In this document: piece by piece, positions 12,420-23,000 of the stretch
How the letters are laid out: each line of letters begins with the position of its first letter
Numbering within the stretch: position 1 is the stretch's first letter
Source of the DNA: Ailanthus altissimus
Lineage: Eukaryota; Streptophyta; Magnoliopsida; Sapindales; Simaroubaceae
Length of the DNA: 64,000 bases
Direction: 5' to 3'
Assembly: GCA_946807835.1 (NCBI GenBank)
Contig: OX327700.1
Coordinates: 28,866,001-28,930,000 of the forward strand
Notes under the pieces: generated by a model
Database searches by the model: none
What the model was told of the DNA's origin: nothing
What the model saw: the letters and a program-made list of their open reading frames with translations, nothing else
Translations under genes and position numbers: made by a program

Positions 12420-13160
12420 TCCTAACAATTTTTTTTTTTTTAAGGAAGGAAATGCTTAAGAGAAATTAAGAAGTGGAATAAAACACAAGAAATAGAAATG
12501 AGTTAGGTGGTAAGACCAACCATGAAATATAAATACAATAAATGAACAAAAGATAATAAACTGTAAAGTACAATAAAAAAAAACAATAAATAAATAAAAA
12601 AAGTACAATAAGTAAATAAAAGAAAAGAAAGTGCAATAAATAAAGAAAAATAAAATGCAAACTACAACAAATAAATAAAAGAAAAAAATAAAATAAAGTG
12701 CAATAAAAAAGGTAAAATAAGTAAATAAATAAAAAGTTAGGCGGTAGAACCAGCCATTAAAATAAAAAGAAAATACAATATATTAACTAAAGAAAATAAA
12801 GTGCAATAAATAAGTAAAAAAAATAAAAATAAAGTACAATAAAAAAAAACTAAGTTAGGCGGTAGAACCAGCCACAAAAAAAATATAACAACTTAACTAA
12901 AGAAATAAAGTACAATAAATAAATAAAAGAAAATAAAGTACGAAGTACGAAGTACAATAAATAAATAAAAGAAAGTGAACGAAGTTAGGCGGTAAAACCA
13001 GCCATTAAAATAATCTAAATTATAACAAATTAACTAAATAAAATAAAATAAATTAGGTGATAGGACCAACCATGAATAATAAGATGAATTACAAGAAAAT
13101 AAAACTATTTTACAAAGAAATAAAATGTACAAAGTTACCACTTTAGTATTTATAATCGCA
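12420..13160 (-). repeat. A-rich gypsy leader with five copies of a small hairpin motif
   Basis: Between the 5' LTR and gag lies a plus-strand A-rich tract made of AATAAATAAAAG-like words. It is punctuated by five copies of a 16-base motif, GGCGGTAGAACCAGCC or variants, at 12506-12521, 12740-12755, 12858-12873, 12988-13003 and 13056-13071. In element RNA each reads as a stem-loop: GGC/GCC and GGU/ACC pairs, one bulged base, 3-nt loop. In the 12506 copy both sides of the outer stem change together (GGT with ACC), which keeps pairing. The position fits an RNA packaging or dimerisation signal, but that role is inference. Confidence 0.65.
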
Positions 13161-13205
13161 ACCAACTTTCGCTTAGTGTGCCTCCTTAACAACGACGCTA
13201 AATTT

Positions 13206-14767
13206 TGTTTACGCTCAAAATAATGCGGCTATCACAATATAGATTGAGGTGTCAATCCCACGAGGAAGCTTTTGGCAAAATAAGTTGATGAAGTAAAATA
13301 TTAAAATAGTAGTAAATGATAAAATTAATTGATTTAAGTGGATGAGATAGAATTGTCTATGATTTGAAGGAAATGTCTTATGATAATTTAAATAAGGCTT
13401 CGAGAATCACAATTATGCTTTATAAATCTACTCTACACTTTGATTCAGTGTTTATAACTCAATTGACAGTTTTACATCTAAACAATCAATCAGAAGATAT
13501 GTAAAATATAGCACATTTGATAACACATGCATTTGATATGACTAAACTCTTTTGCAAATATTAACACAAATCATGTTTATTTATACAAGTTATCTAAGAT
13601 CGACAATATATCATTTTGACAATATTGCAGTAAAAGATCAACTTGAATATCAAACATTTATTGCCCTTACATGTTATCCAAGATCGACAATATATCAATT
13701 TGACAATATTGCAGTAAAAGATTAACATATAAAACAATGTAACCAATAACAATTATAATTCAACAAGAATCACATAAGAAAAGCATGACTGAATATATAT
13801 GAGACATGAGAATTATAACCTCTGGATTATAGAAAATAAATTAGATAAGAGTTTAATTAAAACCAAACTTACAACATTTGTAGCTCTTGATAACGAATCA
13901 AAGTATAGAAGTAGATTTATTACACATAAAAGTTCATCTCTTAGCCTTGCCAAAAACTCTAGCCTAAATTACAATACATGTTAATGAGAAGAAAGGAAGA
14001 GAGAATTATCTAATGTTGAAAACATCCTAAGAGTCTGCTTATATAGGCAATGAATGGAAATATGTCATAGGTGACATCAATCTTCAATAATTTTAGGCTA
14101 ATAACTCATTCATCCACTTGCAGCACGTTTGTGATAATGTAAATGATCGATGTAGCCTCTGTGGCTGACATAGAAGTTGTATCATTTTGTCTCTTCTTTC
14201 CATAGGCACCAAGTTCATGCAAATTGGATAAGTATTCAATGAGATATGAGCAAAATTCCAAAGATACATCAGATTTCAGCCAACAACCATTTTACCCACT
14301 TGCAATGCAATTTGATCCATGATAACGGCTAATTTGGACTTTACCATCAACATAAGAGTTGTTGATAGTTAAGTCATCATTTCACAGCTTCAAGAATTAT
14401 ACTAATTGAGTACATATTTTGTGAGATACGATCCAAATACGCGAGTTGGGTCAAGTTGGGCAGAAGTTATAGCCCGATTCTATTATATCTCAATTTTTGG
14501 CCCATAACATGTTGGATTTGGCTTTTCCACCATTCTTCAAGTTTGTGTAAGATTGAGTCATGTTACACCAGTTTTAGGAATTTCTTCATTTTGATTTCTA
14601 CATTGAGAGTTATGTACATTTTACCTAAACCTGTGCAAATAACATTTATTAACTACAATTTAACGAGAACACTTTATTTCAAGCTAAAATACAAGAAAAT
14701 ACTAAAATTAGTGACATTAAATGATGACTGAATCTCTTAATAAATATGCATTTTCATGTTCTCATCA
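13206..14767 (-). repeat. 5' LTR of the Athila-type element
   Basis: This 1,562-bp LTR begins TGTTTACGCTC and ends TCTCATCA on the plus strand. It is immediately followed by the target duplication AACAT. It aligns end to end with 961-970 plus 2380-3931. It contains duplicated ATCGACAATATATC-type words (about 13598 and 13682) that are also present in the other copy. Frames inside it (13799-13984, 14456-14731) are not genes. Confidence 0.85.
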
Positions 14768-14772
14768 AACAT

Positions 14773-15786
14773 TGAAAACAAGAAAATGGATAAAAGCTAA
14801 CAAGCTTGTGTAAATTATGTATATTGAATTGTTGTAAAATTCAGCCTATTTATAGGATGTAAAGTCCTATACAAAACTTACTTTTATACTAACATATCCT
14901 TTACAATAAGAAATCCAACCTATTTATAAGCTGTAAAATCTTATACAAAACTTACTTTTACAAGAAGAATAATTTTAATATAGTACAATTTCCTATTATA
15001 TACAAATTTCAAATTCCTAATAAGCTACAACACACAATTCAGACTAAAAGGCCTTAAAACAAAAAAGCCCATTAAGTATTTTTTGGGTCGGCGTCAACAG
15101 AGTGTCATGTTTAATTAGTAATTGAAATCAGACAAAATCAAATAAAATTTGCAATCTAATCGAGGGGGTAGAACACTTCCACTCACTATCATTTGATGGT
15201 GAGTCTGTCACTTTATTTTTTCATATTGTCACTCATTCAATATTATATTGACAAAAATAACTTTACTATTGTATAGGTCTCAAAATTTTGAGTTTTATAA
15301 TATAAAGAATCAATTCACTATCGGTCACTGATTGTTTTTAGGTAAAGTTTCATGTAGGCATATGTTAGCATTTTTCAGTAAAAAGAAATCTTAGCAACTT
15401 TCAACCAAATATATCATATAAGGGTATACAAAATTTGTAAAAGTTAGTGAGGTGTGGGATAAGAGTGGCAAAGAAATCAATGATGCTAATGATAAATAAT
15501 TGATGACAATACACATTTATCTTCTATTGTGATTGATGATGCATCTTACGCTAAAGAGAGTAGTAATCTTTTGATTGATGAATTGCAATTGATACATGAT
15601 AAGGTTAAGAAAATAAATATTAGTATAAGTGCTATGCATATCTCATTGGAAAAAAAAGCGTGTTAATGAATCTAAACAAAGTTGGTGATCCTTTACATGT
15701 TAGAGACAAAGGATGTGAAAAATAATTAAAATATTTGAAAGAAAAAACAATTAGAAAATTGAGACTTTTTCATAGATGTGGACTTT
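14773..15786. other. Intergenic sequence with a short tandem duplication
   Basis: 14848-14893 and 14912-14959 are imperfect copies of a ~47-bp segment containing CTATTTATA and TATACAAAACTTACTTTTA. It looks like part of an old LTR or promoter-like repeat. From about 15440 to 15800 one frame reads plausibly as protein (for example HLSSIVIDDASYAKESS), and a short stretch resumes after the LINE at 17683. It may be a decayed gene split by the LINE. I cannot name it. Confidence 0.35.
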
Positions 15787-15802
15787 AAAAACAATCACAC
15801 AA

Positions 15803-17666
15803 GTATTGATGGGGCTTAACTTCCCTTATCACTTTATCAATATTATCATGAAGTGTGTTAGAACAAGCATGTACTCAGTTGTGGTAAATGAAAGATTAGA
15901 GGGTTTTTTCCCGTGGAAGAAAGGCTTGAGGCAGGGGGATCCCATGTCCCCTTTGCTTTTTGTGTTGGCCATGGAATACCTGAGTAGGAGCCTAAGCTGT
16001 ATTCCTCATAACCAGATTATATATCACATGGGGTGTAAGAGGCTGAAGCTAAATCACTTGATGTTTGCAGATGACTTATTCTTATTCTCTTATGGCAATG
16101 ACGGGTCAGTGAGCCACTTTAAGTAAGTGCTTGATGAATTTTCAATGATATCAGAATTACACCTTAACGCAAGTAAGAGCTTCATTTTCTTTAGGAATGT
16201 CCCTCAGCCTACCAAAAAGATAATTCTGCAGATAACTCAGTTCCAACAAGGTGTGCTGCCTATCAAGTACTTAGGTATTCCTTTAATCTCAGGGGGACTG
16301 AAGAAAGACCACTGTCAGGAGCTTATCAATAGGATTTTACAATTAATAAAATCTGTCATAATGAGTATGCATGTCTACTGGAGTTCTATGTTTACCCTGC
16401 CTAAGTCAGTCACCAAAGAAATTGAAAGTAAATGCCGTAATTTCTTATGGCATGGAAGCAACCAACAGGGAAAGAGAGGATTAGTGGGCTGGAATGAGGT
16501 ATGCAAAGGTAAAAAATAATAAGGACTTGGCATTAAATTTATAAGCCTGTGGAATGTATCGGCAGTTACCAAGCATATCTGGGAACTGGTTGTTGTGAAA
16601 TCCTTCTTATGGACAAAATGGGTGACTGATAATAAATTGCGGAGGCTAAGTTTTTGGGGTATCACAAAGCCAATGGACTATAGCTTGACATGAAGGAAAA
16701 TCCTTGGATTAAGAAATCAGATAAAATAATTATTCTCATATAATTTGGGTAATGGCAAGTCCTTATATTTTTGGTAGGATCCATGGCTGGGTGGAGAATC
16801 AATAGTTAATAAATTCCCCCACATTGACATTTTTGATGCGGATATTCCACCGGATGCTAAGGTTAATGATTTATGGCAACATGATCATTGGAACCTCCCT
16901 GATCCTTTGGACGAGTACACTGCTCAGGTATGGGATTATCTTCGCAAAAATGTTTCAATTACTGAGAGAGATGATAGAATTTCATAGATAACAAGCTCCA
17001 ATGCAAAGTTTTTTATGGCGAGTACTTGGAGGTGTCTTAAGAATAATGAAGCTAAGATGTGATGTCATAAACTGATATGGGGAACGCAACATATTCCTAA
17101 ACATAGCTTCGTTACTTTGGTTGGCATTGAAGAACAGATTATCTACCAGAGAGAGACTAAAAAAATAAGGGATTATTCTATCAGATGATTGCCCCTTCTG
17201 TGGTAGTAACATGGGGACAATTCCACACTTATTTTTTCAATGCAACTTTGTAGAGAAATATGACACAAAGTACTAAGGGCGTGTCAATCCAACCAATGCC
17301 CAGACAGATGGCAACGAGTGATCTCCTACATTTGTAAAAAATCTAAAAGCAAATCTATCTTCAGCAAGATAAAAAAAAAGTATCGTTCTATGCTACAAGC
17401 TATTTTATTTGGAGAGAACGAAATCTGGTTATCTTCCAACAAAAAACTCCTTCTACTAGCGATGTCTATCAAAAGATTAATGATGATGTCTGGATTAGAT
17501 GTCTAAGTGCTGTCAATGGTCAAGGGATAGATCACCTTGCAGCTAGTTGGTAAATGTATCTAGATTACTAGGTATTGTAATATCTTAATTTCTCTCATTT
17601 GATTATTCTCTTTGTAATACTTGCTGAATTTAATATTTATATCAATTCTTTATTTATCAAAAAAAA
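15803..17666 (+). mobile_element. 5'-truncated LINE (L1-type) with RT remnant
   Basis: A 1.86-kb insertion is flanked by a 16-bp target duplication AAAAACAATCACACAA (15787-15802 and 17667-17682) and ends in a poly(A) run (about 17659-17671). Truncated 5' ends, an A-tail and long target duplications are the marks of target-primed reverse transcription. The coding remnant carries the RT fingers and palm (GLRQGDPMSPLLFVLAMEYL, then FADDLFLFS near 16070-16090), followed by the usual LINE thumb region (LPIKYLGIPL, LPKSVTKEI). Stops at 16124-16126 and beyond, plus frameshifts, make it inactive. The 3' part would hold the zf-RVT region (about 16900-17300). Confidence 0.85.
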
Positions 17667-18034
17667 AAAAACAATCACACAAATGAAATTGTCTAATGTA
17701 ACTTCAAAGGTAATGTTTTTTTATGATTCAAGTTCTTCATTAAACATATGTTAAATAAATATTTACATAATATTATAATTTATAATTTGCAGAACTACAA
17801 CTGATGAAAAAAAATTGCTTCTGAAGATGATGATTTAAATAATGAAGAATTCGCTTCTCATTTTCAAATATGAATGCTTTAGAAGATGATGATAATTAAT
17901 TTTATAAACAATATAATTTTTTTAAAGAGATTATCAAATTAATGGTTTATCTTTTTTAATTTCATTATTTTCTTTCAAAAGTTACTATTTTTTTTTCACT
18001 CGTGACCATAAGAAATGTAATTGACTATTACTTT

Positions 18035-18160
18035 ATTTTTTTTAAAAAAATGGATACATACATATAGTAATACTCGCATCACTTGAAAGAGAAAAGGAAT
18101 CGAACTCAAGTAGAGGATGAAATTTAGAAGAGTTCAACCAACTCAGTTGAGCCCTCAAAC
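18035..18160 (-). mobile_element. SINE-like tRNA-derived fragment
   Basis: On the minus strand GGGCTCAACTGAGTTGGTTG (18135-18154) resembles a pol III A box and GAGTTCGATTCC (18096-18107) resembles a B box. Their spacing is close to that of a tRNA head. The downstream end runs into a T/A homopolymer near 18035-18050 (plus strand). This is the layout of a short plant SINE. No clear target duplication was found. It does not fold as a complete tRNA, so it is not called a tRNA gene. Confidence 0.45.
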
Positions 18161-19776
18161 CAAATTAATTATTACTTTGTTAATAATAGCATTAAAAGAA
18201 AGGGTCAAAAATATTCTTATAAAAAAATTAAAGAAAATAAATAAAACGAAATGAAAATATATAAATACTAAATGTCAAAAGTGAAATCATAAATAGATGT
18301 GGACGTGACATTTGTTAAGATTTTACTAAAATAAAATATTTTATTATAAAAGATAAAAAAAACATTCACCGAGGATAAGAATTTTTTTTTTTAAAAGAGA
18401 AATCGATTACAGCACAGAAATGGAAAAAATTTCAGCCAGACGGTTACAGAGGAAAGGCTCAAGAGCCAGAACATTTTGAGTTCTAGGAATTTAATACGCA
18501 AAGAAAAGTGAAAAACAATTTGAAATTTTTTCGGACTTCAGTATACCAATTTTGACTATTTCAAAAAATTTCTCATTAAAATGGCTCTCTGTGTATTGGA
18601 AGTTTTTGTATTTGCCACGTTAATTATTTTTTTGCCTTTATTAATTCTTTGAAATTGTGAGAAGGCACTATGCTCTTACAAAAAAAAAATTATTTTAACA
18701 CTTAAATAAATATTTATTTAAAAAAATATATTTATATATCAAGTATTGCAAAGACAAACAAAATATTATAATGAATGCTCAATTATACTCTCAATTTGAG
18801 TAATGTGTATGAGAATTGAATTTAGCAGAATGAATTATGAGTGATGTTTTATACATATTTATAGTATATAAATTTAAATTTATATCAAAATATGAATCTT
18901 AATGTATGCATGCATATTTATACATAATTAAATTTGAGTTTAATTAAGAATTATAATCTGTTTCATCTTAAGAAAAGAATTTAAATGACGTTTGTTTATT
19001 TGTATAAATTTTTTGTTAATGTAAAACCATAATTAACTGGTTAAAAGTTTAATAGAATTCAAAGTTTCTCCCTCACCACAATGTCTGCGACCGGTTAATA
19101 GAATTTATGGGTTGGTGAGTCCAGTTATTTAACATGATAAATTTAAAATTTGAGCTGAATCTTCTTATAAGTTAAAATAAGTGCTAAATGATTGAGCCTT
19201 TTAATAATGAACCCAACAATATTAAAAACTCTCTTTATATATATAAGTTGTCAAGTCTATATATTTATCAAAAAGGAGTATTTGAATTTAAAATTTCAAT
19301 ATTAGTAAAAAAATGTAATTTATCATTACACTAAGTCTGTAATTACACCAAGTCTATTTATTATTTGTCTATAAAATTAATATATTTTTATTTAATTATT
19401 TTATTGTGAGTCTAAGTTTCCAACTTCACTTTAAAATATCATGACATTAGTCTACTTTACATGTACTAAAACCATTAATATATTCAATTTTATAAGTAAA
19501 AATCATACAAAAATTCTGAAATTTATTAAATTAAAATTTTAAATACACTTAATTAAATGATACTTGCACATCTTATGGTCAATAATAAGCAACATCAACT
19601 GCTAGCATAATTAGTGGAATGCAAGGCCTTATATCATGGAATCAAATATGGAGATTACCTGCATCAAATAAAGATCCTTCAACTTAATTACACACTATAA
19701 AGAAAGGCTAATGATTGTCAAGTTGTAAATAGTTGTCAATTGTAAAAAAAAAAAGGATAATCCTTATTTAGTTAGA

Positions 19777-19782
19777 ATTTAT
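19777..19782 (-). promoter_or_regulatory. Candidate poly(A) signal of the cyclase gene
   Basis: AATAAA on the minus strand lies about 220 bases downstream of the cyclase stop codon (20003-20005). The position is reasonable for a plant 3' UTR, but such hexamers are common in AT-rich DNA. Confidence 0.3.
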
Positions 19783-20002
19783 TACTTATCAAAAAGACCT
19801 CCATCGGTTATAATACTAACGGTATAAATTTGTATTGCTTTCACATATATCATACACGATCCAATAATATTCAGTTCAAAACTTCTTTAGTCAAGACGTG
19901 CAAGAAACTAGTGCAAATCAATAACAAAAATGAACCACTTGCATCGATCAATTCCTTTTGTATATGTTGATCGAGCTGCATTGAGAATATCTTCTTATTA
20001 AT

Positions 20003-23000
20003 TTAAACAATTGTTTTAGAAGGCAATCGAACTTTTCTGTGGTATTCAGCAAGAGCCCACAATGGGTAAATATTTCGATAGGCTGCATAGTGTAACATGC
20101 AGTTCTTCATGAACACTCCTGTAATCTCCTGTAATTATTAGTAATATAATATTAATTAATAATTAACGCATTAAATATCATGTTAATTAAAATAAAAAAT
20201 TTATATCTTAATTATGTAAAGATAGCATTATTATCATTAATATAATATTAATTTCATAGTATAGCTTTGTTATATATATATAAGGATTTATACCTGTTGG
20301 GGAAAATCACCATCTTCAAGTTGAGAATTGATTATCATCTTAGCTGCACGGTGGAGAGGAGTTGGGTCTCTTTCCCCCTGTTTCCAATTAAAGCAAATTT
20401 GATATTATACGATATGAGATTATATTATGACTCTGAAACAGTAATTGATGAAACTAAATTGATCGATATTGATCAGCTTAACGACTCACCTGTCCAGCAT
20501 GCATTAGACCCATCATGGCCCATGAAGTATGCACTAAATTCGACCTGTTTCCTTCAAGTGGTATGTATTTCTATATGATCATCACCCAATATACAATGGT
20601 TAGTTGTTGGACGTCAATTCGAGGGTTAAAAATATTACTTGAGAAGTATAAGTAAGTACATATTTAGTATACACTAAATAGAAGCATTTTTATAATAAAT
20701 AGACTCTTAAACTTATTGTGAAGTGACACGTGGATCATTACAAAATTTATTTAAATAAATTATTAAAATTGGTAATTTAAAATTGTATATGATTTTGAGT
20801 TGAGAACTAATAAAGAGTTCACATGAGATTGAGGATGTTAGAATCTAGAGTTCTTTATGAAATAAGTAATAAAAAAGTTAAGATCTCTTAATCTATCATG
20901 GACATAGGTGTTTATTGTTGAATCACATAAATTTCTTGTGCCTTGTGTGTTTGATTGTTGATTTCTTTGTGTATGTGATCCTGTTTTTTATTCTTGATTA
21001 CTTGTAAGCAAAGACTTTTATAAAGTGCTTAGTTTTTTTAGAGTACACACTAGAAATACCCTAACAAATGGTATTAGAGTATAGGTTGTTCAACTTTGAC
21101 GACTCATAATTATGAAGTTGAGAAGTTCAATGGGTAGAATAATTTTAATTTGTAGATGTTAAAGCGGAAGCACACAAACGAGTTAAACAATTCACCCAAG
21201 TAATATAATAATGCAGAACAAGTTATTAAAAAATAAAAGAGAGAAAGGGTAGAAGAAGAACACACAAAGAATTACGTGGTTCAGCAACTTACCTACGTCC
21301 ACGGCGGATCAAGATCACACTCTTCTCTTATTCTGAATCACAAGGCAACCACAAAGTATGCCTATTATAAGAAAGATCACAAAGAATACTCTCTCTTGCT
21401 CTCTAGGGATTTTTTCTCACAAAAAACCACTAAGAATAATCACTAAGATTATTATTGATCACCAAGATCTCTCTAAGATCACAAAGATCTCACTAACTTG
21501 ATCACAAAGGTTGTCAAGTTCACTCTCTGTATTATTTACAAGTCAATTGATAGCCTTTATATAGGCCTTGAAACGTTCTAGATATTCCCTATACGTGTGG
21601 GAGTCGTATTAGGGAGTCCTAGAGCAAGTGGGAGACGAAATTAGGAAGTTTCCTAATTTTGGGACACTGTTCCCGCGTTCAGCGCCGCGGCACTGGTTCG
21701 CGTTGCCGCGGCGCTGGCCCGATATTTGCTGAGCGCTGCGGCGCTAGATCCCAACGCCGCGGCGCTCATCCTGGTCGCCGCGGCCCTGGCGCTTGATGCG
21801 CGCCCTTTTTTAGTTTTCGCCTCCTTTCGCATCCGTCTTCGATCCGTGCGCACCCTACGCACTTAGCTTGATCCCCAAATCATATTCCAATGATTTTTAA
21901 TCAATATTCTTACAAATTCCCTCTTTGATTCAAAATCATCCACAAAGTAACTCAATCTCTTATTTCCGCATCTTCGGTCACCCTTACAAAAGTAGTGACT
22001 CTGGTTTAGTCCTTGCATAAGACGAACTTAACCGAGGGCAGTGGCTTAGTCAACATATCAGCAGGGTTTTTAGATGACGCTATCTTTGTCAGACTAACTT
22101 TACCACTTTGGACAATCTCACGAATGTAATGGAGCCTCACATCAATGTGTTTCAGCCTCTCATGGAACACTTGATGCTTGCTTAGGTGTATGGCACTCTG
22201 GCTGTCACAGTATACACCGGTGTTTACTTCTTTGTGAGCCAATATCTCCGCGTATATACCTTTTAACCACACGACCTCCTTTATAGCTTCACCAACAGCT
22301 ATGTACTCTGCCTCTGTGGTAGAAAGTGCGACCACATGTTGTAGAACTGATCTCCAACACACACTACACCCAACACTGTGAATACGTAGCCTGTCAATGA
22401 TCTTCTCTTATCAAGATCACCTGTATAATCTGAGTCTACGTACCCTCTTACCATTTCATTGCTGTCCTCGTCCCTCTTATACATCAACCCGTGATTCGAC
22501 GTTCCCTTGAGATATCTCAGAATCCACTTTACTGCAAGCCAGTGATCTTTACCCGGATTCGCCATGTATCTACTCATCACACTCACAGCCTATGCTATGT
22601 CTGGTCTTGTGCAAACCATTGCATACATGATGCTCCCCACAGCGCTTGCATACGGTACTTTACTCATCTGCAGTTTCTCATCCTCGAATGTCGGCGACTG
22701 TGATGCTGACAGTCTGAAATGCATGGCCAAAAGAGTAGAGACAGCCTTCGCGTTTGACATACCAAACTTCTCCAGAATTTTGCCTATATATCGCTGTTGG
22801 GACAAGAAGATAACATCTCTTCTTTCCCTCACAATATCTATACCCAAAATTCTCTTCGCTGCTCCTAAATCCTTCATTTCAAACTCGCCATTTAACTGCT
22901 TCTTGAGCTTCTGTATTTCTTCCATATTTTTGCATGCGATCAACATATCATCGACGTATAAAAGCAAATACATCATCCTACAACTCATGTTTTTGAAGTA

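Larger units (their letters stand above)
956..14772 (-). mobile_element. Ty3/gypsy LTR retrotransposon, Athila-type, with cargo ORFs
   Basis: The element runs from 961 to 14767 between 5-bp target duplications AACAT (956-960 and 14768-14772). It is read on the minus strand: 5' LTR 13206-14767, a primer-binding-like segment just inside it (about 13184-13203), a low-complexity leader (12420-13160), decayed gag-pol (12383 to 7008), two accessory reading frames (6823-6257 and 5952-5305), non-coding DNA, and the 3' LTR. The 3' LTR is split: its first 10 bases are 961-970 and the rest is 2380-3931, separated by an inserted solo LTR. The gag, protease and RT motifs resemble the Athila lineage. The LTRs differ by several percent by eye, so this is an old insertion. 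No frame is intact, so it cannot move autonomously. Confidence 0.85.
17683..20002. other. AT-rich intergenic region downstream of the cyclase gene
   Basis: There is no reading frame of note. It contains a SINE-like fragment (18035-18160) and the 3' untranslated region of the cyclase gene (below 20003, minus strand). Otherwise it consists of AT-rich and homopolymer-rich sequence. Confidence 0.4.

Noticed and set aside
12420..13160. CRISPR-like array in the gypsy leader
   Set aside because: Spacing between repeats is irregular, the intervening DNA is low-complexity, and the sequence is a plant retroelement leader.
21653..21862. Ala/Arg-rich frame in the copia LTR (and its partner at 26451-26690)
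   Set aside because: Produced by GCGCCGCGG repeats in the LTR; the two LTR copies do not conserve the frame.
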